A DNA stretch of 64,000 nt from CBDCPI01 sp965220245 (lineage in GTDB: Bacteria > Chloroflexota > Dehalococcoidia > Lucifugimonadales > UBA3495), in contig CBDCPI010000002.1 of NCBI GenBank assembly GCA_965220245.1, positions 1-64,000 of the forward strand. Direction: 5' to 3'. Positions within the stretch are counted from its first letter, which is position 1; every line of letters starts with the position of its first letter. The notes beneath the pieces were generated by a model. The model searched no databases and was not told the DNA's origin. It saw nothing but the letters and a program-made list of their open reading frames with translations. Position numbers and translations under genes: made by a program. Positions 26,404 through 35,012 of the stretch are shown piece by piece.

Positions 26404-27180
26404 CTATTGCCGAGATTGCATCTGCCGCAATTGTTCGCGCAGCCGCCGGTTCTCGTCCTCGGCTGCTTGCCGCGCCGCTGCTTCCGCCTGCCACGCCCTC
26501 TCCGCAGTCTGCCGCGCCCTCTCCGCAGCCTGTCGCGCTGCTGCTTCCTCCTGGGGCGTGCGGAGCCATTCCCCGCTCTCCGGATCGTACAGGCGCAACT
26601 CTAGGCTTGGCAGTACGCAGATGTCCAGCCCCAGAATGGCGCTGTGGCCCCGCAGAATGTCGGCGTCGTCTGTGCTCAGCGGTATCTCCCGGTACTCGAT
26701 GTCGGCCAGCCGCTCGCCAGCCAGCGCCGGGGTGAAACATTCGCCTGTTGGGTCGAACCTCCAGTATTCCGTTACGCCCATGCCGGCGTAAATGTCACGC
26801 TTCTCGGTAACGTCCCGCCGCCAAGTGCCTTGCGACGCTATCTCCAGTACGAAATCCGGTGCTTTGCCCTCCCGCCACACTAACCAGGAATCCCGGCTGT
26901 GGTTGCCGGTGGCCCCGAATACGGCGAAAACATCCGGCGCAACCCGCGTGGTGTTGTCGTTTTTCCGGTAGTACACCAGCATGTCGCCAGCGATATATAC
27001 GTCGGTCCGGTTGCCGAACCAGATACGCAGGGCGGAAACGGTATCGGTCAACGGGATGTATTGGAAATCGGATTCGGCCATAGGTTCGCCGTCCGAGGAT
27101 GGATATTCGAAGCTCAGGTCGTCTGCCGCCTCCTCGTGAGGTGGATGTTTGGTGGCCTTGGGGGTGCCTTTGGTAGCCAT
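26404..27180 (-). CDS. Uma2 family putative endonuclease with coiled-coil tail
   Basis: 258 residues. Residues about 60-190 carry the Uma2 core: VAPDVFAVFG, KAPDFVLEIASQGTWRRD, EYWRFDPTGE. The last ~50 residues are a charged, alanine- and glutamine-rich coiled coil (QAAERARQTAERAWQAEAAARQAAED), common in Chloroflexota Uma2 proteins and probably used for oligomerisation. Function of the family is unknown. Confidence 0.85.
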   Translation of the reverse strand: MATKGTPKATKHPPHEEAADDLSFEYPSSDGEPMAESDFQYIPLTDTVSALRIWFGNRTDVYIAGDMLVYYRKNDNTTRVAPDVFAVFGATGNHSRDSWLVWREGKAPDFVLEIASQGTWRRDVTEKRDIYAGMGVTEYWRFDPTGECFTPALAGERLADIEYREIPLSTDDADILRGHSAILGLDICVLPSLELRLYDPESGEWLRTPQEEAAARQAAERARQTAERAWQAEAAARQAAEDENRRLREQLRQMQSRQ

Positions 27181-27445
27181 ATACGTTGCGCTCCGCCCCG
27201 GGATAGAAGTTGTACCAGACTTAGATTAGCACAATTGAGACGGGTTGGATTACGTGGATGCACCGGATTGGCGGGATTCGACTGATTGAAACTCATCCGG
27301 TCAGCGGCTCCGGTTGGGCGTGGATGGTTGTTTCCGGTACGCTCCGATAGTAACCTTGGGAGCGTCGGCAGGAGAGCACGGCTGCATACTCGGCAAGCGT
27401 AGGCCGCCCACACGGTAAATGAAACGGCCCCAAAGGAGACATATT

Positions 27446-30421
27446 GTGGCTACAGTAGCGTCTGAACGTATCCGGGGAAGAGAGCGAGAGGAACTGGCCG
27501 AGGAGCTTCGCCAAAAGGTGTCCGGGGAGGTCCGCTTTGATACCTTCTCCAGGGTGCTCTACAGCACCGACGCCAGTATCTACCAGATGGAGCCGGTGGG
27601 TGTGGTGATTCCCCGAAGCACCGAGGACGTGCTGGCGGTGCTGGAGGTAGCCAACCGGAACGGGGTGCCCGTGTTGCCCCGGGCCGGAGGCACCAGCCTG
27701 GCGGGGCAAACGGTAAATCATGCCATCGTCATCGATTTCAGCAAGTACTTGGACCAAGTCTTGGAGGTCAATCAGGAGGAACACTGGGCCCGGGTGCAGC
27801 CGGGCATCATCCTGGAACAACTCAACAAGCAACTGGCCCACCGGGGCCTCCAATACGCCCCAGACCCTACCACCGCCAACCGGGCCTGCGTGGGCGGCGG
27901 AATCGGTAACAACACCTGCGGCGCCCACTCGGTTATCTACGGCAAGACCCTGGACCACATCCAGGAAGTTTCCGTAGTCTTGGCCGACGGGTCGCCGGCC
28001 CATTTCCGGTCTTTGGAAGCCCACGAGTTGGAGGCCAAGCTTAACGGGATCGGTCTGGAGTCCGACATCTATCGGGGGGTCCGCCGCATCGCCCGGGAAA
28101 ACTCGGACGAGATCGAGGCGCGGTACCCCAAAATCATGCGGCGGGTCAGCGGTTACAACCTAGACGAGTTCCTGCCTGACCGCCCTTCGACTGACGCTCA
28201 GGGTGAGCGGAGTCGAACCCCGTTCAACATGACCCGCATGGTAGTCGGCTCCGAAGGTACTTTGTGCGTCGTCACCGAGGCCAAGGTCAACCTAGTGCCG
28301 CGTCCAACCAAGACCTCCCTGTCCGTCTTGCATTTCCGGGACATCGTCGAGGCCAGCGAGGCGACCCGGGAGGTACTGAAGCACAACCCCTCCTCGGTGG
28401 AAGTGATGGACAAGATCCTGCTGGACCGGTCGCGGGAGTCTCTGGGACACTCGCGGAACCTGTCTTTCATCGAAGGCGATCCCGGGGCATTGCTGGCGGT
28501 GGAGTTCTACGGAGAATCCGATTTTGAACTTGAGTCCAAGATGGAGGCGCTGAAGGATGACATGGAGCGGCGCCGCTTGGGATACGCTTGCATCAACCTG
28601 TTGGAGCCATCGGCCCAGGCCAGCGTGTGGAACGTGCGCAAGGCCGGGTTGGGCCTCCTGATGAGCATCCACGGGGATGCCAAGCCTTTGCCCTTCGTGG
28701 AAGACCCGGCGGTGGACCCGGAGAACTTGGGCGAGTTCGTGCGCCGGTTCGATGAGATCGTGCGCCATCACGGCACCGAGGCCGCCTACTACGGCCACGC
28801 CAGCGTCGGGTGCTTGCACATTCGCCCGCTGGTCAGTCTGAAAGACTCCGAAGGTATGGACCGGATGGTGGCTATCTCCGATGAGATCAGCGACTTGGTC
28901 AAGGAGTTCGGCGGCTCCATGAGCGGGGAGCATGGCGACGGCATCGTTCGCGGTGTCTGGACCGAAAAGATGTTCGGCCCGCAGATTTACCAGCTCTTCC
29001 GGGAGCTCAAGAGCACCTTCGACTCTCGGGGCTTGATGAATCCCGGTAAGATTATCGACTGTCCGCCTATGACCGAGAACCTGCGCTATGGTTCGACCTA
29101 TCAAGCGTTATCGATTCCCACCACCTTGGACTTTTCGGTCGACACGAACTTTGCCGGCGCGGTGGAGATGTGCAACGGCATGGGGGTGTGCCGCAAGCTG
29201 GACGGCAGCATGTGCCCGTCGTTCATGGCAACCCGGGATGAGGAACATACGACCAGAGGCCGGGCCAACTTGCTCCGGGCCGCATTGTCCGGGAAGTTGC
29301 CCGAGGGGAGCATCACCAGCCAGCGATTATATGACGCTATGGACCTGTGCCTGGAGTGCAAGGCCTGTAAAGCGGAGTGTGATTCGGGTGTGGACATGGC
29401 CAAGCTCAAGTACGAGTTCCTTGCCAACTATCATCAAGCCAACGGCCTGCCCCTTAGGAACAAATTTTTCGGTAACATCAACCGGATCAACCGGTTGGGC
29501 TCCAGTCTGGCCCCCTTCTCCAACTGGATGACCCAAAGCCCCATCGGCAAACTGGTCTCCAGCGCCGTTCTTGGCGTACATCCAAGCCGCACCCTACCGC
29601 CGTTCGCTGGCGAGACGCTGCCTAAGTGGTTCAGGCGTCGGCAGAGGAACTCCGTCAACACCACTTCCGCACCGCAGACGGGGCGGGCCGGAATTACCGA
29701 CAAAGGCACGGTGGTCCTCTTCAACGACACCTTTATGAACTACAACTACCCCCAGGTCGGCCAGGCGGCCACGGAGCTACTGGAGGCGGCGGGCTTCAAC
29801 GTGGTGCTGGCCGACGCCGGTTGCTGCGGACGCCCCATGCTTTCCAAGGGGATGATGGACCAAGCCGTGGCGGCGGCGCGTTACAACGTGGAACTTCTCC
29901 ACCCCTACGCCGACCAAGGCATTCCCATCGTGGGGTGCGAGCCCAGTTGCCTGCTGAGCTTCCGGGATGAGTACCCGGAGTTGTTGAAAGACGACCGCTC
30001 CCGCAAGGTGGCCGAGCACAGCTACTTGATCGACGAGTTCCTGATGATGCTCCAAGGCAAAGGCGGGCTAGACCTGAAGTTCCGCGACGAGCCGAAGAAG
30101 GTCTTGTTCCACGGCCATTGCCACCAGAAGGCGCTGGTGGGCGCCGCCCCTTCCCTGGGGGCCTTGCGATTGCCGCCGGGGAACCAGGTTGAGTTGGTCA
30201 ACGCCGGTTGTTGCGGTATGGCCGGCTCCTTCGGCTTCGAGAAAGAGCATTACGACATCTCCATGACCATTGGGGAGCAGTCGCTGTTCCCGGCAGTCAA
30301 CGCCAAAGACCAGAGCTGGGAGGTCGCGGTAATGGGAGTTTCCTGCCGCCAGCAAATCGAGCAGGGCACTGGCCGGACAGCCCGCCACTTGGTGGAGGTG
30401 CTGCGGGACTGCCTGGAGTGA
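27446..30421 (+). CDS. FAD-linked oxidase fused to Fe-S/CCG-domain protein (GlcD-GlcF / Dld type)
   Basis: 991 residues oxidising a 2-hydroxy acid (D-lactate or glycolate type) and passing electrons to a quinone or another carrier. Order: FAD-binding PCMH domain (PRAGGTSLAGQTV), FAD-oxidase C-terminal domain (HGDGIVRGVW), two cysteine-rich Fe-S motifs (CNGMGVCR...CP; CLECKACKAEC), then two CCG domains (DAGCCGRPM, HCHQKAL, NAGCCGMAG). GTG 27446 has AGGAG 7 nt upstream; ATG 27419 lacks a site. About 10 residues at codons 246-258 come from a hairpin repeat inserted in frame. Confidence 0.92.
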   Translation: MATVASERIRGREREELAEELRQKVSGEVRFDTFSRVLYSTDASIYQMEPVGVVIPRSTEDVLAVLEVANRNGVPVLPRAGGTSLAGQTVNHAIVIDFSKYLDQVLEVNQEEHWARVQPGIILEQLNKQLAHRGLQYAPDPTTANRACVGGGIGNNTCGAHSVIYGKTLDHIQEVSVVLADGSPAHFRSLEAHELEAKLNGIGLESDIYRGVRRIARENSDEIEARYPKIMRRVSGYNLDEFLPDRPSTDAQGERSRTPFNMTRMVVGSEGTLCVVTEAKVNLVPRPTKTSLSVLHFRDIVEASEATREVLKHNPSSVEVMDKILLDRSRESLGHSRNLSFIEGDPGALLAVEFYGESDFELESKMEALKDDMERRRLGYACINLLEPSAQASVWNVRKAGLGLLMSIHGDAKPLPFVEDPAVDPENLGEFVRRFDEIVRHHGTEAAYYGHASVGCLHIRPLVSLKDSEGMDRMVAISDEISDLVKEFGGSMSGEHGDGIVRGVWTEKMFGPQIYQLFRELKSTFDSRGLMNPGKIIDCPPMTENLRYGSTYQALSIPTTLDFSVDTNFAGAVEMCNGMGVCRKLDGSMCPSFMATRDEEHTTRGRANLLRAALSGKLPEGSITSQRLYDAMDLCLECKACKAECDSGVDMAKLKYEFLANYHQANGLPLRNKFFGNINRINRLGSSLAPFSNWMTQSPIGKLVSSAVLGVHPSRTLPPFAGETLPKWFRRRQRNSVNTTSAPQTGRAGITDKGTVVLFNDTFMNYNYPQVGQAATELLEAAGFNVVLADAGCCGRPMLSKGMMDQAVAAARYNVELLHPYADQGIPIVGCEPSCLLSFRDEYPELLKDDRSRKVAEHSYLIDEFLMMLQGKGGLDLKFRDEPKKVLFHGHCHQKALVGAAPSLGALRLPPGNQVELVNAGCCGMAGSFGFEKEHYDISMTIGEQSLFPAVNAKDQSWEVAVMGVSCRQQIEQGTGRTARHLVEVLRDCLE
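28186..28217. repeat. Hairpin repeat translated in frame inside the GlcD-type gene
   Basis: The 32-nt block is a nested palindrome: TTCGACT (28186-28192) pairs with AGTCGAA (28211-28217), and inside CGCTCA pairs with TGAGCG around a GGG loop. It shares words with intergenic repeats (CTCAGGGTGAGCG as at 940 and 1024). It encodes part of PSTDAQGERSRTP, between the conserved NLDEF and VVGSEGTL blocks, where the family normally has a shorter loop. Confidence 0.75.
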
Positions 30422-30491
30422 GCGGGGCTGCGCTGATACTAACAGCGGTTCAACATTGTCCCGAAGAATTCGCGTCCTTATAATCCGCCTA

Positions 30492-31717
30492 GTAGTCCAC
30501 CAGCTTTGAAGTGATGGGTGGCTGGGGTATCATATCGGGTAGTAACGAAAGAAGATTGGGAAGTGAGGGGGTGGTGGAGGTGAAGAAATACCGGGTGCAA
30601 CTGACGGAGGAGGAGCAACAGGAACTGAGGGCGCTGGTGTCCAAGGGGGGCAGCGGCCTATAAGCAGACTCACGCTCGCATCTTGCTGTTGAGCAATGAG
30701 GGCCGCGGGGGCGGGACCCTGAAAGACGAGGAGATTGGCCGGTCCCTCCAGGTAGGCACTGCCACCGTGGAACGGGTGCGCCGCCGCTGCGTAGAAGAAG
30801 GTGTTGAGGCAGCTTTGGGGCGCAAGGAGCAGCTGAACCGCCGCCAGAAGAAACTGGACGGTCAAGGGGAAGCCCACCTGGTTGCCCTGGCCTGCGCCGA
30901 ACCGCCACCGGGCCGGGTAAGTTGGACGCTTAAATTGCTGGCCGACCGGCTGGTTGAATGCGAGATAGTGGAGAGCATCAGTCCCGAAACGGTGCGGCAG
31001 ACGCTCAAAAAAACGAACTCAAGCCCTGGCTGAAGGAGTGCTGGTGCATCCCGCCCCAAGGCAGCGCCGAGTTCGCGTGCGCGATGGAAGACGTGCTGGA
31101 AGTCTACCATCGCCAGTATGGGGACAACGAAGTTCTGGTCTGCCTGGACGAGACCAGCAAACAACAGGTGAAGGAGACCCGGCTGCCGCGTCCGCCACGG
31201 CCTGGGGCGGCCGGCATCTACGATTACGAGTACGAGCGCAACGGGGTGAGCAATCTGTTCATGCTGTTCGCTCCGTTGGAAGGGTGGTGCCGGGTGGAAG
31301 TGACGGATCGGCGCACCAAGGCCGATTGGGCCCGGGTGATCCGGCAACTGGTGGATGAGGACTACGCCGACAAAGACCGGACCGTGCTGGTGATGGACAA
31401 TTTGAACACCCATCATCCGGCCTCGTTGTACGATGCGTTTGAGCCGGCCGAAGCACGGCGCATCGCCGAACGGTGGAGGTCCACTACACTCCCAAGCATG
31501 GCAGTTGGCTGGATATGGCCGAGATTGAAATCGGGGTGCTGGCCCGGCAATGCCTGGACCGACGCGTACCGGACCAAAGCGTCCTGCGGCGGGAGGTGGG
31601 AGCGTGGCAGCAGCAGCGCAACCGGGACGCGATACGGGTGGACTGGCGCTTCACCACCGCAGACGCACGTATCAAACTCAAGTCCCTTTACCCATCATTA
31701 CAATACTGATGGACTAC
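30492..31717. mobile_element. IS630-type insertion sequence with intact termini
   Basis: About 1226 bp. The left end GTAGTCCACCAG (30492) and right end CTGATGGACTAC (to 31717) are inverted repeats with one mismatch, each bordered by the dinucleotide TA (30490-30491 and 31718-31719) expected for IS630/Tc1 insertion. The enclosed transposase is frameshifted. Confidence 0.85.
30571..31709 (+). pseudogene. IS630 family transposase, frameshifted
   Basis: Pieces in order: VEVKKYRVQLTEEEQQELRA (from 30571/30574, a frame ending at TAA about 30661); HARILLLSNEG through the helix-turn-helix domain (about 30665-31015); the DDE domain with VCLDETSK and VLVMDNLNTH (about 31000-31480); and the last part with HYTPKHGSWLDMAEIEIG (the DDE glutamate) to 31709. 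At least three single-base shifts separate them (about 30650 near a G6 run, about 31010 near an A-rich run, and about 31470). Inactive unless these are assembly errors. Confidence 0.88.
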
Positions 31718-31773
31718 TAGCGCCTCATTCACTCGGGCAATCTATGAGGTTTTAATGATTCGAGGAGGTTTTA

Positions 31774-32127
31774 ATGGTTCGAGGGTTTCGAGGGTCTTGT
31801 CCAAAGTGCAGAAGAACCTATATGCGCCTTGACCCTATTACCGGCGTTTGCGCGGAGTGCGCTAAACGTGCTGCCACCGGCGGGGAAAACACCTCCGGAC
31901 GCCGGAAAGCAGAGGAGCGACTGGCGCAGCGGATTGGTGGTTCTTGCGGGACGTGCAAGTTCAGCGTCAAAGCTGACCGCTTGCGCTGCCACCGCTGGCC
32001 ACCAAAACCCATTCAACGTGGCATGGCCAGGGTACTGATTGGCGATATAGCGGAAGCCAGCATTAGATGGGAGTTCCCAACCGTGGAGGATTATTCCGCG
32101 TGCGGTGAATTTGCGCCCAGAGAATAA
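31774..32127 (+). CDS. Two-module cysteine-rich (zinc-binding?) small protein
   Basis: 117 residues. An N-terminal zinc ribbon (CPKC...CAEC, residues about 9-29) and a C-terminal module CGTCKF...CHRWPP...FPTVEDYSACGEFAP, a four-cysteine pattern seen in small phage and environmental proteins that probably binds zinc or an Fe-S cluster. GAGGAGG lies 5 nt before ATG 31774, a strong start. It sits just downstream of the IS element. Function unknown. Confidence 0.7.
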   Translation: MVRGFRGSCPKCRRTYMRLDPITGVCAECAKRAATGGENTSGRRKAEERLAQRIGGSCGTCKFSVKADRLRCHRWPPKPIQRGMARVLIGDIAEASIRWEFPTVEDYSACGEFAPRE

Positions 32128-32341
32128 TCGCCCCGCCCCGGCGCTTGGTGGAGGCGCTCCGGGACTGTTTGGAGTGAAGGTAGTCAGGCGCGAAGCACGA
32201 CACACTACAATAAGTTTCACACTATATAGTGTGATAGACCTTCGAGACACGGGGGAAACGGAGGCTTGCAAGCAGGGCCGGTGGTATAGCCGCAGGGCAA
32301 TGTCTGGTCCCGCAGAATCGCGCCAGGGTAGGGGGAACGAA

Positions 32342-32590
32342 ATGGCTACGGAAGAACGGGTTAGCCGACTGGAAGGGGCTTATGAGCAGGTTGACGCTCG
32401 GCTCAACGACTTGGGCCGGTCCATCGGCTCTTTGCGCGCTGAGATGAACAGCGGGCTCAACGACATGAGCCGTTCCATCGACTCTTTGCGCGCTGAGATG
32501 AACAGCCGGTTTAACAACATACTCATTCTGCTGGGCGGCTCGTGGGTTACGATTATAATCGCCGTCATTGGTCTGTATTTCAAGGACTGA
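32342..32590 (+). CDS. Coiled-coil protein with C-terminal membrane helix, copy 1
   Basis: 82 residues. A soluble N-terminal coiled coil (RVSRLEGAYEQVDARLNDLG, then repeats of SIxSLRAEMNS) and a C-terminal hydrophobic helix (ILILLGGSWVTIIIAVIGLYF) ending KD. The layout resembles XhlA/holin-associated or DUF1640-like membrane-anchored coiled coils. The start ATG 32342 follows a GGGGGAACGAA site. Copy 1 has three SLRAEMNS-like units. Confidence 0.7.
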   Translation: MATEERVSRLEGAYEQVDARLNDLGRSIGSLRAEMNSGLNDMSRSIDSLRAEMNSRFNNILILLGGSWVTIIIAVIGLYFKD

Positions 32591-32777
32591 CGATTAGCCG
32601 GACCCCCCAACCCTCTACCCGCACAGTCTGGGACTCAACCGCAACTTTCACGCCACATAGCGTGCCGGACCTTCGAGGCATGGGGAAACGGAGGCTTGCC
32701 AGCGGGCCGATGGTATACCGCAGAGCAATGTCTGATTCCGCAGAATCGTGCCAGGGTACGGCGCAAGGAGGAACGAA

Positions 32778-33005
32778 ATGGCTACGGAAGAACGGGTTAG
32801 CCGACTGGAGGGGGCCTACGAGCAGGTTGACGCTCGGCTCAACGACTTGGGCCGGTCCATCGACTCTTTGCGCGCCGATGTGAATTCCAGAATAGACGCC
32901 TTGCGCGCTGAGATGAACAGCCGGTTTAACAACATACTCATTCTGCTGGGCGGCTCGTGGGTTACGATTATAATCGCCGTCATTGGTCTGTATTTCAAGG
33001 ACTGA
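32778..33005 (+). CDS. Coiled-coil protein with C-terminal membrane helix, copy 2
   Basis: 75 residues, near-identical to copy 1 at both ends; the middle coiled coil differs (SLRADVNSRIDALRAEMNS). AGGAGG lies 5 nt before ATG 32778, a better site than in copy 1. Both copies keep the whole membrane helix unchanged, so the protein is under selection in both. They may form mixed bundles (inference). Confidence 0.7.
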   Translation: MATEERVSRLEGAYEQVDARLNDLGRSIDSLRADVNSRIDALRAEMNSRFNNILILLGGSWVTIIIAVIGLYFKD

Positions 33006-33030
33006 GTTAGACTTAGCAGCCTGCTGATGT

Positions 33031-33222
33031 TCAGGGTTTGCACACCAGGCATTCCCGCACAACGGCGCGTCCGGTATCCCTCGCTATGGAGTAGGCTGAT
33101 GCTTTATCTTCAGCCGGATGCCATTGTCCGTCTCTAGGATTTTTCTCCTGAGGCCCGCAACGTGTTCCCTTGTGAATGGTTGCTTTATTGGTCGGCTTAT
33201 CCTCATTAACCCAGTAATTCAT
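33031..33222 (-). CDS. Small CxxC-ending conserved-looking protein
   Basis: 63 residues: MNYWVNEDKPTNKATIHKGTRCG, then PRDGQWHPAEDKASAYSIAR and a C-terminal ECLVCKP. The H...C...C..C spacing and the W.VN..T..A..H pattern look like a small zinc-binding domain found alone or at protein ends, which I recognise only loosely. No strong ribosome site precedes ATG 33222. It is the only coding candidate in the 362-bp gap between 33005 and 33368. Confidence 0.5.
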   Translation of the reverse strand: MNYWVNEDKPTNKATIHKGTRCGPQEKNPRDGQWHPAEDKASAYSIARDTGRAVVRECLVCKP

Positions 33223-33367
33223 GCCTAGACATCACCAGTTTCCAGGAGAGTTTTTCCGCAGGCTGTCAGGATGAACCCGCTACTTACCTTGCCGACTCGC
33301 CCCGGCAGTAGGGAACACAGGACTAAGAGACTGTGCACAACGCTTTCTTTGACAGGTCGTTCGCGCC

Positions 33368-33919
33368 ATGAAGATTAAGTACATCCGAGACACGGACACC
33401 CTTCACATCGAACTTTTCCCCGCCCAGGTTGGCGAGACTCGTGACCTGGACGAGAATACCCGGCTTGACCTGGACGGCGCGGGCCAACTGTGCGCCATAA
33501 CCATCAAGCGGGCCAGCAGCCGGATAGACCTTTTCTCGCTGATGGGTCTGCCGGGGGGCGTAAACGGCCTGCTGAACCTTACTGTCGCCGAGCAGGGATG
33601 GCTGGACGAATACCGTCGCCAACTGGCCGAGCGTTTCCCCGGCCTGGTGGAGGACATCTTCGTTTATGGCCTCTACGCCCGGGGTTACAGCCGGGGTCAC
33701 CACGACCTGGAAATCCCTATGAATCTTCTGGTCATCATCCGAGAGGGAGACCGTGAAAAAAAGGAAGAAATCAGTTACCTGGGATATGACATTGATTTGG
33801 ACGGCTTTCATGTCGCCCCCTCAATCTCAGTCTACACCAAGGCAGGGTGGGCAGAGGAAAAGCGGCGGAACGGACTCGACTATAGGATGGTGGCGGATGA
33901 AGGCATAAGTGTCCTATGA
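33368..33919 (+). CDS. DUF2283 domain fused to a degenerate MNT nucleotidyltransferase (HEPN partner)
   Basis: 183 residues. Residues 1-55 are DUF2283-like (MKIKYIRDTDTLHIELFPAQ, GETRDLDENTRLDLD, AITIKRASSRIDL). Residues about 65-175 resemble a minimal nucleotidyltransferase: FPGLVEDIFVYGLYARGYSRG...LEIPMNLLVII, matching the GSxARGxxxxDSDxDLLV box but with the GS and both metal aspartates changed or displaced. It overlaps the HEPN gene by 4 bp (ATGA). MNT proteins neutralise HEPN toxins by adding nucleotides; here catalysis may be lost and binding may suffice (inference). Confidence 0.7.
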   Translation: MKIKYIRDTDTLHIELFPAQVGETRDLDENTRLDLDGAGQLCAITIKRASSRIDLFSLMGLPGGVNGLLNLTVAEQGWLDEYRRQLAERFPGLVEDIFVYGLYARGYSRGHHDLEIPMNLLVIIREGDREKKEEISYLGYDIDLDGFHVAPSISVYTKAGWAEEKRRNGLDYRMVADEGISVL

Positions 33920-34332
33920 GCGAGGAGTTAGCCCTGGCGGAATGGCGGCGGGCACAAGAAAGCCTCGGCGCAGCTTGGCTCTGCCAAGGGGGAGGGTTCT
34001 ACCCGGACGCAATTTCGCGAGCTTACTACGCTATCCTTCACGCTGCCAAAGCAGCATTACAACTCTATGATATCGATGCAAGAACCCATGAGGGAGTCAA
34101 AAACGTATTCGGAGGGAGCATTGCAGTTGCCGGTCTGGTTGAAAGGCATTGGAGCCGCGAGATAAATTCCCTCGGAATTCTTCGCAGGGCCGCGGATTAC
34201 AATGTCACAAGGACTTTCTCCGAATCCGACTCCCGTTTAGCTTGTGAACGATCCGAAGCCTTCGTCGACCGTATCCGGGAATTGCTTGCCATCTCCATCC
34301 CGCCGGAGAACCTGGAAGCCCCTCGGGGCTAG
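33916..34332 (+). CDS. HEPN domain protein (putative RNase toxin)
   Basis: 138 residues, all helical, with the HEPN core: ALAEWRRAQESLGAAWLC, FYPDAISRAYYAILHAAKAAL (the family's A.sRaYYA.fhaa.AlL), DARTHEGVKNVFGG and LGILRRAADYNVTRTFSES (ayDaR.s..YD position). RTHEG stands where active toxins have a THxG/RxxxxH segment; the exact RNase motif is uncertain. Translation is coupled to the nucleotidyltransferase-like gene by the ATGA overlap, as in HEPN-MNT modules. Confidence 0.82.
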   Translation: MSEELALAEWRRAQESLGAAWLCQGGGFYPDAISRAYYAILHAAKAALQLYDIDARTHEGVKNVFGGSIAVAGLVERHWSREINSLGILRRAADYNVTRTFSESDSRLACERSEAFVDRIRELLAISIPPENLEAPRG

Positions 34333-34409
34333 GGCAGGTGACTCACAAGAATCACCTGCCAAGCGCCGTCGAAAGGCTCTCCGCCCCCTGCGTTTAACCC
34401 GGTGGCGGG

Positions 34410-34958
34410 CTAGTCCGGCAACTCCTTGACCATGCCCTCGGCTAGCTCCACGTCGAAGGCTGTCAGCACTTGGGCCACCAGCAGGTAGTGGCCGCAGAGC
34501 ACGGTGAAGTGCAGGGTGTCTTCCTCGCCGAAGCGGTCGGTCATGGCCTTGAAGGTCTCGTCGCTCACCTTGTGCTGGCGCAGCAGTTCGTGGACGTAGT
34601 TCACCAGCAGGGCCTCGTCCCCCTCCAAGCCCGCCGGGGCCGTGCCGTTGGCAATGGCCGCGATGGTCTCGTCCGAGACACCGGCTTGGCGGGCCAGCCT
34701 GACGTGGGCCGAGAACTCGTACTGCTGCTCCATTTCCTTGGCCGCGGCGATAATCAGCGTCTCCTTGAGCGCTTCCGGCTGGCCGAACTCGAAGCGCACG
34801 AATGCGCCGGTATCGGCCACCCGCGCCGCCAGCTTGGGACTGTTGAGCAGGATGCCGTAGGGCCCGCGAACGCTGCCGCGGGTGCCGACGATGGCGTCGT
34901 AGTATTGCTGGTCCTCCGGGTCGAGCTGTTCCCTGGTAACGTTTGGCATTCGCGCCAT
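34410..34958 (-). CDS. Carboxymuconolactone decarboxylase family protein
   Basis: 182 residues of the CMD/AhpD-like all-helical fold: ETLIIAAAKEMEQQYEFSAHVRLARQAGVSDETI and VLCGHYLLVAQVLTAF. The redox CxxC of AhpD peroxidase-type members is absent (YEFSAH instead), so a decarboxylase or structural role is more likely. It lies 54 bp downstream of the SMP-30 gene on the same strand; lactonase and CMD often meet in aromatic or sugar-acid breakdown. Start ATG 34958. Confidence 0.85.
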   Translation of the reverse strand: MARMPNVTREQLDPEDQQYYDAIVGTRGSVRGPYGILLNSPKLAARVADTGAFVRFEFGQPEALKETLIIAAAKEMEQQYEFSAHVRLARQAGVSDETIAAIANGTAPAGLEGDEALLVNYVHELLRQHKVSDETFKAMTDRFGEEDTLHFTVLCGHYLLVAQVLTAFDVELAEGMVKELPD

Positions 34959-35012
34959 AGCTGTACCTCTTATTAAAGTAGTAATGGCCGGGTTGTGGCC
35001 TCGGGGCTACAC

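Larger units (their letters stand above)
32190..33005. repeat. Tandem duplication of a leader plus small coiled-coil membrane gene
   Basis: Two copies in tandem: about 32226-32590 and about 32655-33005. Both the genes and about 110 bp of upstream DNA match (for example GACCTTCGAG, GGAAACGGAGGCTTGC, CCGCAGAATCG, GAACGAAATGGCTACGG), so leader and gene were duplicated together. The copies differ by point changes and by the number of heptads in the coiled coil. Confidence 0.85.

Noticed and set aside
34410..34958. AhpD-type peroxidase
   Set aside because: The CxxC active site is missing; kept as carboxymuconolactone decarboxylase family.
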